Source: Magnetospirillum aberrantis SpK (GTDB lineage Bacteria; Pseudomonadota; Alphaproteobacteria; Rhodospirillales; Magnetospirillaceae). From it: a DNA stretch of 64,000 nucleotides. Position 1 is the first letter of the stretch; every line of letters starts with the position of its first letter. The translations under genes and the position numbers were made by a program. The notes under the pieces are model-generated. The model had not been told where the DNA came from, did not search any database, and saw nothing but the letters and a program-made list of their open reading frames with translations. Below are positions 36,288 to 44,482 of the stretch, in pieces. The DNA is taken from the NCBI RefSeq assembly GCF_011022235.1, contig NZ_JAAIYP010000047.1:62001-126000 (forward strand), in the 5' to 3' direction.

Positions 36288-36572
36288 ATGCTTGGAAAAA
36301 TGCTTATTCACGGTCTGGCCGCCGCCGCGTTGATCGGCTCGGCCGCCTATGCCTACGCCGAAACCCGGAACAACGCGCCGTTTCCCGCACAGGCCGCACA
36401 GCAACAGCAGGTCACGCCGGGCCAGACGGGCGACGCCGTCGCCACTCAGGCCCGTGACAACGGCTACCTGACCGCCCCCCGCCAGGACCGCAAGGAACTG
36501 GAGCGGGCAAAGAAGCACGAAAAGCGCCACGACAAACGCCATCGTGACGACGACGACGGCGACGACGACTGA
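36288..36572 (+). CDS. small exported protein with charged His/Asp/Lys tail
   Basis: A 94-residue protein. Residues 1-24 form a signal peptide (LIHGLAAAALIGSAAYAYA), a Gln-rich middle follows (PAQAAQQQQVTPGQ), and the last 30 residues are strongly charged (KKHEKRHDKRHRDDDDGDDD). The tail could bind metal or haem. A strong AAGGAG lies 7 bases before the ATG. It is the first gene before the b561/SHP/DHC genes and likely belongs to their operon. Confidence 0.75.
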   Translation: MLGKMLIHGLAAAALIGSAAYAYAETRNNAPFPAQAAQQQQVTPGQTGDAVATQARDNGYLTAPRQDRKELERAKKHEKRHDKRHRDDDDGDDD

Positions 36573-36584
36573 GCGGAGGAAACC

Positions 36585-37088
36585 ATGTCCCCGCGCATGC
36601 AGCATCTGTTGCTCAAACTGTGGCACGCCTGGGTCGGCGGCGGTTTCCTGGTCGCCTATGTGACGGCGGACGAAGACACCTACGCCATGCACCAGTTCGC
36701 CGGCTACGCGGTCCTGGCCGCGATCGTCGCACGCTTGCTGGCGGCCATGGCGGCACCATCGGCGGGGCCGCTGCGCCTGCCGCGCCCCAGTCTGGGCGCG
36801 CTGGCCGGCTGGCTGACCCAACGCCGGGGCCGCCATCCGCTGTTCGCATGGTTCGCGGTGACGTTGCTGGCGGTGGTCGGCATGGTTGCCCTGTCGGGGG
36901 CCGGCGCGGACTTCGTCACTTGGCTGGAGCATCCGCACGAAGCGGTGGCCGAAGCCTCGCTGTGGCTGATCTTCGCCCACATCGCCTTCGTCGTTTACGT
37001 CTATGGCGGCAAACGCCTGTGGGCCCGCCTGACCGACGCCCTGAATGGTCCGCGTGCCGCCTCGCAAGTCAAGGAACCGATCCGATGA
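36585..37088 (+). CDS. cytochrome b561-type membrane electron carrier
   Basis: A 167-residue membrane protein with four hydrophobic segments, of the Ni-hydrogenase b-subunit / cytochrome b561 type. Candidate haem histidines are H14 (LWHAW), H36 (MHQFAG) and H132 (FAHIAF), each in a membrane segment. It should take electrons from quinol and pass them to the c-type cytochromes encoded downstream. It overlaps the next gene by 4 bases (ATGA). Confidence 0.88.
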   Translation: MSPRMQHLLLKLWHAWVGGGFLVAYVTADEDTYAMHQFAGYAVLAAIVARLLAAMAAPSAGPLRLPRPSLGALAGWLTQRRGRHPLFAWFAVTLLAVVGMVALSGAGADFVTWLEHPHEAVAEASLWLIFAHIAFVVYVYGGKRLWARLTDALNGPRAASQVKEPIR

Positions 37089-37498
37089 AACGTATCCTCG
37101 CCGCCGCCCTGGTGCTGGCGCCGGTGGCCGCCATGGCCGCCGGTTCCGCCCACGATCTGGTGCTTTCCCACTATGCCGTCCAGGCGAAACAGGCGGATTC
37201 CGCCTTCGCCGGCTTTTCCGCCCAGCGCGGCGAAACCCTGTTCCGCACCCAATGGGCCAAGGGCGACGCACGCACGCCGTCTTGCACGTCCTGCCACACC
37301 GACAATCCCCGCGATCCCGGCCGCAACGCCAAGACCGGACGGCCCATCGACCCGGTGGCGGTGTCGGCCAATCCCAAACGCTTCACCGACCTGGATCAGG
37401 TGGAAAAGCAGTTCGGCCGCGATTGCAAAAGCGTGCTGGGCCGCGAGTGCACGCCCCAGGAAAAGGGCGACTACGTCACCTTCATGACGGGGCAATGA
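37085..37498 (+). CDS. SHP-like monohaem cytochrome c (DUF1924)
   Basis: A 137-residue exported c-type cytochrome. The signal peptide covers about residues 1-19. One haem motif, CTSCH (67-71), is followed by NPRDPGRNAKTGRPIDPVAV and ANPKRFTDLDQVEKQF. C114 and C122 may form a disulfide. These features match the DUF1924 family, which includes the Rhodobacter sphaeroides haem protein SHP, an oxygen-binding cytochrome with Asn as distal ligand. N96 in ANPKRF is a candidate ligand, which I cannot confirm. The b561-SHP-DHC order is the known shp cluster plan. Confidence 0.8.
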   Translation: MKRILAAALVLAPVAAMAAGSAHDLVLSHYAVQAKQADSAFAGFSAQRGETLFRTQWAKGDARTPSCTSCHTDNPRDPGRNAKTGRPIDPVAVSANPKRFTDLDQVEKQFGRDCKSVLGRECTPQEKGDYVTFMTGQ

Positions 37499-37974
37499 CC
37501 ATGCGAACCAACCTTTTGCGACTGTGTCTGTTTGCCGCCCTGGTGCCGGCTCCGGCCCTGGCCGGCGACGATTGGGTACCGCCGGTCAAGGACCCGCTGG
37601 TGCTCAAGGAATGCGGCGCCTGCCACATGGCGTTCCAGCCGGCCTTCCTGCCCGCGCGGTCGTGGAACCGCATGATGGACGAACTGGCCGACCATTTCGG
37701 CGAGGACGCCAGCTTGCCCGCCGACAAGGTCCAGGCCATCCGTGCCACCTTGACCGCCAATGCCGGCGACGTGGTCGGCCAGGGCCGGGCCCGCAAGTAC
37801 ATGCAATGGGTCGCCCCCAACGGCACGCCGCAACGCATCACCGAGAACCCCGATTTCGAGCGCAAGCACCGCAAGATTTCCGACCGGACCTGGAAGGACC
37901 CCAAGGTGGTGACCAGATCAAACTGCCCGGCCTGCCATCGTGGTGCCGACCAGGGCTATTACGAGGATGACTGA
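37495..37974 (+). CDS. dihaem cytochrome c (DHC family)
   Basis: A 159-residue exported cytochrome with two haem motifs, CGACH (40-44) and CPACH (144-148). The signal peptide ends near ALA-GDD (residue 23). LKECGACHMAFQPAFLPARSW is characteristic of DHC, the electron donor of SHP. ATG 37495 overlaps the SHP stop; ATG 37501 is equally possible. It ends 3 bp from the convergent TIGR02302 gene. Confidence 0.88.
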   Translation: MTMRTNLLRLCLFAALVPAPALAGDDWVPPVKDPLVLKECGACHMAFQPAFLPARSWNRMMDELADHFGEDASLPADKVQAIRATLTANAGDVVGQGRARKYMQWVAPNGTPQRITENPDFERKHRKISDRTWKDPKVVTRSNCPACHRGADQGYYEDD

Positions 37975-37977
37975 GGA

Positions 37978-40326
37978 TTAAAACTGCCGCAGCAACCGCC
38001 GCAGGTAGTCGCGTTCCGGTTCGGGCCGCTGGCCGTCGCCGGCCCGGCGGCGGATTTCGTCCAGCAATTGGCGCGAACGTTGGATATCGCCCCGTTCCGG
38101 GACGTGGGTGGTGCCGTCGTCGCCGTCGCCGGGGCCGCGTTGCGGCCGCCCCAGGGGATCGCGCGGCACCATGCCCCAGGCATCCTGGCCGCTGCCGCCG
38201 ACCTGTTCCAGCACCTCGCGCGCGGCGCGGTTGAGACTGGCCATGGCCTGGGCCTGGGCCTCGGCCGCCGCGTCCCATTCCTCCTGTTCCAACAGGCCGG
38301 CGGCACCGTCCATGGCGCGCTCCGCCTCGTCCAGGACGTTCGGCGCCTCGCCCAGGTCCTTGGCCAGTTGGCGCCGCACCTCGGCCAGACCCCGGCGCAA
38401 CTCGCGTTGCGCCTCGGCCGCCTGTTCGCCCTCGGCGGGAAGCGCGGCCCGCGCCTGGGCATGGCTGTCGTCCAGCAACCGTTGCTGCCGCCGGGCCAGG
38501 TCGCGCAAGGCGTCCAGTCCCTGTTGCGCGGGATTGCCACCCATGCCGTCACCCGGCTGCAATCCCTGAAGGATACGGTTCAGTTGCGCCAGTTCGCGGC
38601 GCAACGCATCGCGCGCCCCGGCCGAGGCCAGATCGCGCAGCCGGTCCACCATGTCGTGCAATTCGTCGGCGCCCACCGTGCCGCCACCGGCGGCGGATTG
38701 CGACGGCGTTCCCTGTTTTGCCGTCATCGCCGCCAAGGTCCGCTCCAACGCCTGTTGGAAAGCGTCGAGCAATGCCTGGATTTCCTGGGAATCGGCGCCC
38801 CGGTCCAGTGCATCCTCCAGCGCCTTGCGGGCGGCATCGAGTGCGCGTTCCGCGCTGGAAAGGTCGCCGTCCTCGATGCGCAACGCCGCTTGCCACAACA
38901 GCTCGCGCACTTCGTCCAGGTCGAAGCCGTTTTCCGACAGCAAAATCCGATTGGACAAGGCCAGCATCAGCACGGTCTTGAGGTCGCCGCCCACCGCCTG
39001 CGGCTCGTCCAGCAAGCGATCCAGGAAATCCGCGACTTCGGGCAAGGAATCCGCGTCCTCGGCCAGGGCCCGGCGCGCGTCGATCACCGCCGCCGCCACC
39101 GGATTGACGAATTGGCGTTCAGGAAGCGTCACCACCTCGGCCGCACCGGCGCTGACCTGACCGGCGCCATCCTTGACCATGGGGGTCAGGGTGACCGGCA
39201 TGCCCGCCCACGGATGAGCGCCCAGGTCGAACCAGCCGCTCAGTTCCGCCTCGCGCGGGGTGGTGCCGGCCAAGGGCAGCGCCACCTCCAGCACCGGGTC
39301 ATGGTCAAGCGCGCCCAGGCGCCGGATAGCCACCCACACCCGTTCGAGGCCGTAATCGTCGGACGCCGACACCGCCAGATGCAGCCGCCCCCGCCGGTCG
39401 CCTTCCGATGGCGCGGAGAACGCGGCGGACGGTACCGCGTCGGCGGTGACGGTGACCGGCCAGCGCGCCACCGTGAACAGGGATTGCCGAATCACCAGCT
39501 CGCCGCCCCGGTCCAGGCGCGTTTCAATCTTCTGGCTGCCGTCCGGTTGACGCTGAAACGACTGTGTCCGTCCCCCCTGGATCAGCCGGGCGTCGCCCCA
39601 GCCGCCGCCGACCATGGCCAGGATCGCCGTGCCCGCCGGCACCGCCACCGGCTCGTTTCCGGCGCCGTCGCGGCGCAAGGTCACCGGCGGACGGCCGGTG
39701 TGGGGCGGCGGCGTCAGCCACACCTCGACCAGATCGGGCGCCAGCCCCAAGGACCCGACGTCCAGCGCACGGGCCAGCCGGCGCGGGGCGTCATCCCCGC
39801 CCCCGGACGCCGCGATCACCAGGATCAACAACACCCCGGCCCGCAGGCCATAGGGGTCGCGGGCCGCCATGTCGGAACAAGGCCAGGACAGACGCAGACG
39901 GTCCAGCGCCACCAGCGCGCGGTCAACATGGCTGTGCCACAACGCCGCCGCCAACGGATCGGCGGAACCGGCCGGCCGGTCGCCCAGCACCGCCAGGGGG
40001 CGATGCTTCAGACCGGAATCGCGTTCCAGCCGCCGCGCCGCCGCCGCCCAATCGGGCAACCGCAGCCGCATCGCCATCCGAACCAGCAACGCCACGACGG
40101 CCACGACGCTGACGGCCAGAACCGCCCCGTGCCCCCAGGCGGACAGACGCGGCGCCAGATCGAACAGCGCGAAGGCGACGAACAGGCCCAGCACGCACAG
40201 CACCGGCAACAGCAACGGCCACAGCCGTTCCCACAACAGCACCATCCGAGCCAGCCGCAGCCAACGCCCCAGCCGCGCCCACCGGGCGGGATCGACCTGG
40301 GGCGGGGCGGGCGGCAACGGCGTCAT
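37978..40326 (-). CDS. TIGR02302/DUF4175 large membrane protein
   Basis: A 782-residue protein with two or three N-terminal membrane segments (about 29-50, 55-80, 160-175). A periplasmic beta-rich part follows (SASDDYGLERVWVAIRRLG, WAGMPVTLTPMVKDGAGQ), then a long charged helical C-terminal half with coiled coils (RRQQRLLDDSHAQA, RRGLAEVRRQLAKDLGE). This plan is the alphaproteobacterial TIGR02302 family of unknown function, which usually follows lysA, as here. It starts 7 bp after lysA. Confidence 0.88.
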   Translation of the reverse strand: MTPLPPAPPQVDPARWARLGRWLRLARMVLLWERLWPLLLPVLCVLGLFVAFALFDLAPRLSAWGHGAVLAVSVVAVVALLVRMAMRLRLPDWAAAARRLERDSGLKHRPLAVLGDRPAGSADPLAAALWHSHVDRALVALDRLRLSWPCSDMAARDPYGLRAGVLLILVIAASGGGDDAPRRLARALDVGSLGLAPDLVEVWLTPPPHTGRPPVTLRRDGAGNEPVAVPAGTAILAMVGGGWGDARLIQGGRTQSFQRQPDGSQKIETRLDRGGELVIRQSLFTVARWPVTVTADAVPSAAFSAPSEGDRRGRLHLAVSASDDYGLERVWVAIRRLGALDHDPVLEVALPLAGTTPREAELSGWFDLGAHPWAGMPVTLTPMVKDGAGQVSAGAAEVVTLPERQFVNPVAAAVIDARRALAEDADSLPEVADFLDRLLDEPQAVGGDLKTVLMLALSNRILLSENGFDLDEVRELLWQAALRIEDGDLSSAERALDAARKALEDALDRGADSQEIQALLDAFQQALERTLAAMTAKQGTPSQSAAGGGTVGADELHDMVDRLRDLASAGARDALRRELAQLNRILQGLQPGDGMGGNPAQQGLDALRDLARRQQRLLDDSHAQARAALPAEGEQAAEAQRELRRGLAEVRRQLAKDLGEAPNVLDEAERAMDGAAGLLEQEEWDAAAEAQAQAMASLNRAAREVLEQVGGSGQDAWGMVPRDPLGRPQRGPGDGDDGTTHVPERGDIQRSRQLLDEIRRRAGDGQRPEPERDYLRRLLRQF

Positions 40327-40333
40327 CGCGGCC

Positions 40334-41602
40334 TTATTCCAGCCAGTCGGGCAGGCTTTCCAGCGCCGCCATCTCCTCGAAGCTGGGGCGCGCCCGCACC
40401 ACGGCGAAGCGGTCGCCGTCCACCAGCACCTCGGGCACCAGCGGGCGGGAATTGTAGGTGGACGACATGGCCGCGCCATAGGCGCCGGCGGTGCGGAACA
40501 CCACCAGATCGCCCGCCGCCAGCGGCGGCAACGGACACTGCTTGGCGAAGGTGTCGCCGGTCTCGCACACCGGACCGACCACGTCCACCGGCTGACGCGG
40601 CGCGCCGGCCGCCGGCTGGGTCACCGGATCGATGCCGTGGAACGCCTCGTACATGGCCGGGCGCACCAGATCGTTCATGGCGGCATCGACGATGGCGAAG
40701 GTGCGGGTCGACCCTTCCTTCATATAGACCACGCGGCTGACCAGGATGCCGGCATTGCCCACCAGCACGCGGCCGGGCTCCAGCACCACGCGGCAACCCA
40801 GATCGCCCAGTTCGGCCTTGATGGCCTGGGCATAGACGTCGGGCGAGGGCGGGGTCTCGCCGTCATAGGGCACGCCCAAGCCGCCGCCCAGATCCAGGTG
40901 CCGGATGTCGAAGCCGTCGGCGCGCAGCATGGCCACCAGATCGCGCACCCGACGGAAAGCAGCGGAAAAAGGCTCGATCTCGGTCAATTGCGAGCCGATG
41001 TGGCAGGCGATGGCCACCGGTTCGACACCGGGAAGGGCGCGGGCCTTGCGATAGACCTCGTGCGCGCGGGTCCATTCGATGCCGAACTTGTTTTCCTTCT
41101 TGCCGGTGGTGATCTTGGCATGGGTGCCGGCATCCACGTCCGGGTTGACCCGCAGCGCGATCGGCATCTTGACCCCGCGTTCCGCCGCCACCTGGGACAG
41201 GAGTTCCAATTCCGGCTCGGATTCCACGTTGATCTGCATGATGCCCTTGGCCACCGCGAATTCCAGTTCGCGCCGGGTCTTGCCGACGCCGGAGAACACG
41301 ATGCGGTCGGCGGGCACCCCCGCCTTCAGCGCCTGGCGCAATTCGCCCTCGCTGACCACGTCGGCGCCGGCCCCCAGATCGGCCAGGGTGCGCACCACGG
41401 CCACATTGGAATTGGCCTTGAGCGCGAAGCACACGGTGGCGTCGAGGCCGGCCTTGGCCAGCGCCTCGGCGAACACCGTGTAATGGCGGACCAGGGTGGC
41501 GGTGGAATAGCAATAGAACGGCGTGCCGACACGGGCGGCGATGTCGGTCACCGGCACGCCCTCGGCGTGCAAGGTACCGTTCACGTAGTCGAAATGGTTC
41601 AT
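40334..41602 (-). CDS. lysA: diaminopimelate decarboxylase
   Basis: A 422-residue PLP enzyme that makes L-lysine from meso-diaminopimelate. K62 in CFALKANSN is the PLP lysine. HIGSQLTEI, DLGGGLGVPY, EPGRVLVGNAG and CETGDTFA are the barrel and active-site motifs. The Cys in GPVCETGD is the conserved partner-chain residue. It overlaps the lipoprotein gene by 4 bases, in an argH-lipoprotein-lysA operon. Confidence 0.96.
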   Translation of the reverse strand: MNHFDYVNGTLHAEGVPVTDIAARVGTPFYCYSTATLVRHYTVFAEALAKAGLDATVCFALKANSNVAVVRTLADLGAGADVVSEGELRQALKAGVPADRIVFSGVGKTRRELEFAVAKGIMQINVESEPELELLSQVAAERGVKMPIALRVNPDVDAGTHAKITTGKKENKFGIEWTRAHEVYRKARALPGVEPVAIACHIGSQLTEIEPFSAAFRRVRDLVAMLRADGFDIRHLDLGGGLGVPYDGETPPSPDVYAQAIKAELGDLGCRVVLEPGRVLVGNAGILVSRVVYMKEGSTRTFAIVDAAMNDLVRPAMYEAFHGIDPVTQPAAGAPRQPVDVVGPVCETGDTFAKQCPLPPLAAGDLVVFRTAGAYGAAMSSTYNSRPLVPEVLVDGDRFAVVRARPSFEEMAALESLPDWLE

Positions 41603-41778
41603 CTGACCTGGTTCTCCGTCCCGCCGGCCCGGTCGTCGGGATTGGGCGGGAAACTGACGTCGGGATAAGAACGGGGATAGGTGCTGCCCTCGGGCGGGAT
41701 CAGCTTGCCCTTGCGGCCACAGGCCGACAGGCTTAGCGCCAGCGCGGCGATCACGGCCAAGGTCGTCAGACGGCGCAT
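41599..41778 (-). CDS. lptM: small LptM-like lipoprotein
   Basis: A 59-residue lipoprotein. The signal peptide MRRLTTLAVIAALALSLSAC ends in the lipobox LSAC and is followed by GRKGKLIPPEG, as in LptM (YifL), a helper in LptD assembly. The rest is Pro/Asp-rich. A second ATG two codons upstream (41784) is possible. Its place between argH and lysA is common in proteobacteria. Confidence 0.85.
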   Translation of the reverse strand: MRRLTTLAVIAALALSLSACGRKGKLIPPEGSTYPRSYPDVSFPPNPDDRAGGTENQVR

Positions 41779-41795
41779 GCCCATCCCTTTCCTGT

Positions 41796-43229
41796 TCACA
41801 GCCACTTGGCGCGGGCGGCGGCCACCGCCGCACGCACGTTGTCGGGCGCGGTGCCGCCATGGCTGATCCGGCTGGCCACCGAACTTTCCACCGAAAGCAC
41901 GGCCCGCGCCGCCTCGGTGATGCCGGGCTCGACGGTCCGCATCTCGTCCAGGCTGAGGTCGGGCAGGTCGCAGCCCTTGTCCTCGGCCAATTTGACCAAC
42001 GAGCCGGCGACATGGTGGGCGCGGCGGAACGGCATCTTGAGCTCGCGCACGCACCAGTCGGCGATGTCGGTGGCGGTGGTGAACCCGGCCCCGGCGGCGG
42101 CGGCCAGGACGTCGGTGTTGACCACCATGTCCTTGATCATGCCGGTCATGGCGGCAATGGCCAGTTCCATGGTGTCGGCGCATTCGAACACCGGCTCCTT
42201 GTCGTCCTGCATGTCCTTGGAATAGGCCAGGGGCAGGCCCTTCATGACGATCAACAGCGCGTTCAGGTCGCCGATGACCCGGCCGGTCTTGGCCCGGATC
42301 AGTTCGGCGGCGTCGGGATTGCGCTTTTGCGGCATGATCGACGAGCCGGTGGTGAAGGCGTCGGACAATTTGACGAAACGGAACTGGGCCGAGGTCCAGA
42401 TCACCAGTTCTTCCGCCAGACGCGACAGGTGCACGGCGCAGATGGCCGAGGCACTCATGAATTCCAGCGCGAAGTCGCGGTCGGACACGCCGTCGAGCGA
42501 GTTGTTCATCGGCCGGTCAAAGCCCAGTTGCCGGGCGGTGAAATGGCGGTCGATGGGGAACGAGGTGCCGGCCAGGGCGGCCGAACCCAGCGGACTTTCA
42601 TTCAGACGGACGCGGGCGTCAGCCAGACGGCCACGGTCGCGGCCGATCATTTCCACATAGGCCATGAGATGATGCCCCATGGTCACCGGCTGCGCCGCCT
42701 GAAGATGGGTGAAGCCGGGCATGACGGTGCCGGCATGCTCGAAAGCACGGTCCAGCAATGCCTGTTGCAGACCCTTCAACGCCGCTTCCATGCCGTCAAG
42801 GGCATCGCGCACCCACAGACGGAAATCGGTCGCCACCTGATCGTTGCGCGAGCGCGCGGTGTGCAGGCGTCCGGCCGCCTCGCCGATGATCTCGGCCAGA
42901 CGGGCCTCGACGTTCATGTGGATGTCTTCAAGCTCGGTGCGGAAGGGGAAGTTTCCGCCCTCGATCTCTTGCAGCACCTGCTCCAGGCCGGCCAGAATGG
43001 CGTCGCCGTCGGCGGCGGTGATGATCCCTTGCTTGACCAGCATCGTGCAGTGGGCTTTGCTGCCGCGGATATCCTGGGCGTAAAGGCGCTGGTCGAAGTC
43101 GATGGAGGCGTTGATCCGCTGCATGATGGCGGCGGGCCCGCCGGCGAAGCGGCCGCCCCACATGGAAGAAGCCGGGGCGGTGCCCTGGTTGGTCGAGGCG
43201 CCGGAGGCGGACGTCTGATTGTCGCTCAT
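41796..43229 (-). CDS. argH: argininosuccinate lyase
   Basis: A 477-residue enzyme that splits argininosuccinate into arginine and fumarate. The superfamily signature [12 protein letters not shown] is present, as are the early SMWGGRF and the [16 protein letters not shown] region. The N-terminus has about 20 extra Ser/Ala residues before MWGGRF. It leads the lysA operon and is divergent from tlpA, with about 27 bp between starts. Confidence 0.97.
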   Translation of the reverse strand: MSDNQTSASGASTNQGTAPASSMWGGRFAGGPAAIMQRINASIDFDQRLYAQDIRGSKAHCTMLVKQGIITAADGDAILAGLEQVLQEIEGGNFPFRTELEDIHMNVEARLAEIIGEAAGRLHTARSRNDQVATDFRLWVRDALDGMEAALKGLQQALLDRAFEHAGTVMPGFTHLQAAQPVTMGHHLMAYVEMIGRDRGRLADARVRLNESPLGSAALAGTSFPIDRHFTARQLGFDRPMNNSLDGVSDRDFALEFMSASAICAVHLSRLAEELVIWTSAQFRFVKLSDAFTTGSSIMPQKRNPDAAELIRAKTGRVIGDLNALLIVMKGLPLAYSKDMQDDKEPVFECADTMELAIAAMTGMIKDMVVNTDVLAAAAGAGFTTATDIADWCVRELKMPFRRAHHVAGSLVKLAEDKGCDLPDLSLDEMRTVEPGITEAARAVLSVESSVASRISHGGTAPDNVRAAVAAARAKWL

Positions 43230-43256
43230 GATACCCGTGAACAGAAAGGAATGGCC

Positions 43257-43844
43257 GTGTCGATGAAACTGGTTCGCTTCGCCCTGGTCGGCGCCACCGT
43301 GGCGCTCGCCGCCGGTGGCGGGGCGCTGGTGGCCTGGCTGGGCTCCGACGGGCGCCTAGGCTACACCGAACCGCGCGGCAACCCAACAGCGGAAACCGAC
43401 GGCCTTTTCCCCTTGGCGCCGGTGGCGGAACGCCGCCCCCTGCCCGGCTTCACCTTCGCCGACGCCGATGGCCGTTCCATGCGATTGGCCGACCTTGCCG
43501 GCAAGGTGATGCTGGTCAATCTGTGGGCCACCTGGTGCCCGCCCTGCATCGCCGAGATGCCGGCCCTCGACACCCTTGAACGGCGCCTGGGCGGCGACCG
43601 GTTCCAGGTGGTGACGGTGTCGCTGGACCGCGGCGGCATGGAGCGCGTGCTGGCATGGTTCTCGCGCAACGACATCCGGGCACTGACTCCTTACGCCGCC
43701 GATCCGGCCCAGTTCGGCAACGCGGTGTTGCCCACCTCGTTGCTGGTGGATTCCCAAGGCCGCGTCGCCTGGCACGGGTCGGGGCTGCGCGACTGGGCCG
43801 GCGCCGAAGCCGAGGCGGCAGTCAAGGCGTTGCTGGCGGAATGA
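43257..43844 (+). CDS. tlpA: TlpA-family thiol-disulfide reductase
   Basis: A 195-residue protein with an N-terminal membrane anchor (about 5-25) and a periplasmic thioredoxin fold. The redox motif is WCPPC in [16 protein letters not shown], and the cis-Pro lies in VLPTSLLVD. Such proteins reduce cytochrome c or copper-site cysteines. GTG 43257 lies 6 bases from AAAGGA; ATG 43251 and ATG 43263 are alternatives. The argH/tlpA divergent pair is common in alphaproteobacteria. Confidence 0.9.
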   Translation: MSMKLVRFALVGATVALAAGGGALVAWLGSDGRLGYTEPRGNPTAETDGLFPLAPVAERRPLPGFTFADADGRSMRLADLAGKVMLVNLWATWCPPCIAEMPALDTLERRLGGDRFQVVTVSLDRGGMERVLAWFSRNDIRALTPYAADPAQFGNAVLPTSLLVDSQGRVAWHGSGLRDWAGAEAEAAVKALLAE

Positions 43845-43871
43845 AAAAGGGCCGCCCCAAAGAGGCGGCCC
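43844..43871 (-). terminator. rho-independent terminator of irr
   Basis: Read on the minus strand, GGGCCGCC and GGCGGCCC pair around a 7-base loop and are followed by TTTTT. It lies 22 bp after the irr stop and also separates the convergent tlpA gene. Confidence 0.85.
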
Positions 43872-43892
43872 CTGTCGGTGACGCGGACGGGC

Positions 43893-44330
43893 TCAGCCGT
43901 CGACGCGAACGATCACCTCGACCCGGCTGATGTTGAAGCCGTCGGGGGCGGCGGGAATCTTGGTCAGACCCACCATCTCGGCCGGGATGTCGCACAGCTT
44001 GCCACTCTTCTCGAAGAAGAAATGGTGGTGGTCCGAGGTGTTGGTGTCGAAATAGGAACGGCCGGCATCGACCACGATTTCCCGCAACAGGCCGGCGTCG
44101 GTGAACTGGTGCAGCGTGTTGTAGACGGTCGCCAGCGACACCCGGATGTTGTTGCCCAGCGCCTCGGAATGCAGTTGCTCGGCCGAGATATGGCGGTCGC
44201 AGCCGTCGAACAGCAGGCGCGCCAAGGCCAGACGCTGACGGGTGGGACGCAGCCCGGCGGCGCGCAGGCGGTCGAGGGCTTGGCTATAGGGACGCACGGT
44301 GACCATGGGCATGATGTGGGCGGACCCCAT
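43893..44330 (-). CDS. irr: Irr-type iron/haem-responsive Fur-family regulator
   Basis: A 145-residue Fur-family repressor. The DNA-binding half has GLRPTRQRLALARLLF and VSLATVYNTLHQFTDAGLL. The haem-binding His cluster HHH is at 101-103 in SDHHHFFFEKSG, followed by LCDIPAEM and a C-terminal SRVEVIVRV; together these mark Irr rather than Fur. In alphaproteobacteria Irr controls haem and iron genes by sensing haem. ATG 44330 is my choice; 44312 and 44306 are alternatives. Paired direct repeats upstream may be its own operator. Confidence 0.88.
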   Translation of the reverse strand: MGSAHIMPMVTVRPYSQALDRLRAAGLRPTRQRLALARLLFDGCDRHISAEQLHSEALGNNIRVSLATVYNTLHQFTDAGLLREIVVDAGRSYFDTNTSDHHHFFFEKSGKLCDIPAEMVGLTKIPAAPDGFNISRVEVIVRVDG

Positions 44331-44349
44331 CCGGTTTACAAAACGTAAT

Positions 44350-44387
44350 CTCTTGAACCTATCATAGAGGCTCTTGAAATCTATCAC
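44350..44387 (-). promoter_or_regulatory. direct repeats upstream of irr (possible operator)
   Basis: CTCTTGAACCTATCAT (44350-44365) and CTCTTGAAATCTATCAC (44371-44387) repeat with a 21-bp period, two helical turns, just before the chosen irr start. Autoregulation is a reasonable guess only. Confidence 0.4.
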
Positions 44388-44443
44388 ATTTTTTGCGCCG
44401 TGCCGTGACCTGGATCAAGCCGGCGAAAGGGGGCGTGCGAAAC

Positions 44444-44472
44444 GGAAAAGGGGCGCCGTCAGCCGGCGCCCC
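44444..44472 (-). terminator. rho-independent terminator of the flavin oxidoreductase gene
   Basis: On the minus strand, GGGGCGCCG pairs with CGGCGCCCC around a 5-base loop and is followed by TTTTCC. It lies 10 bp after the stop codon. Confidence 0.85.
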
Positions 44473-44482
44473 CTGGATATTG

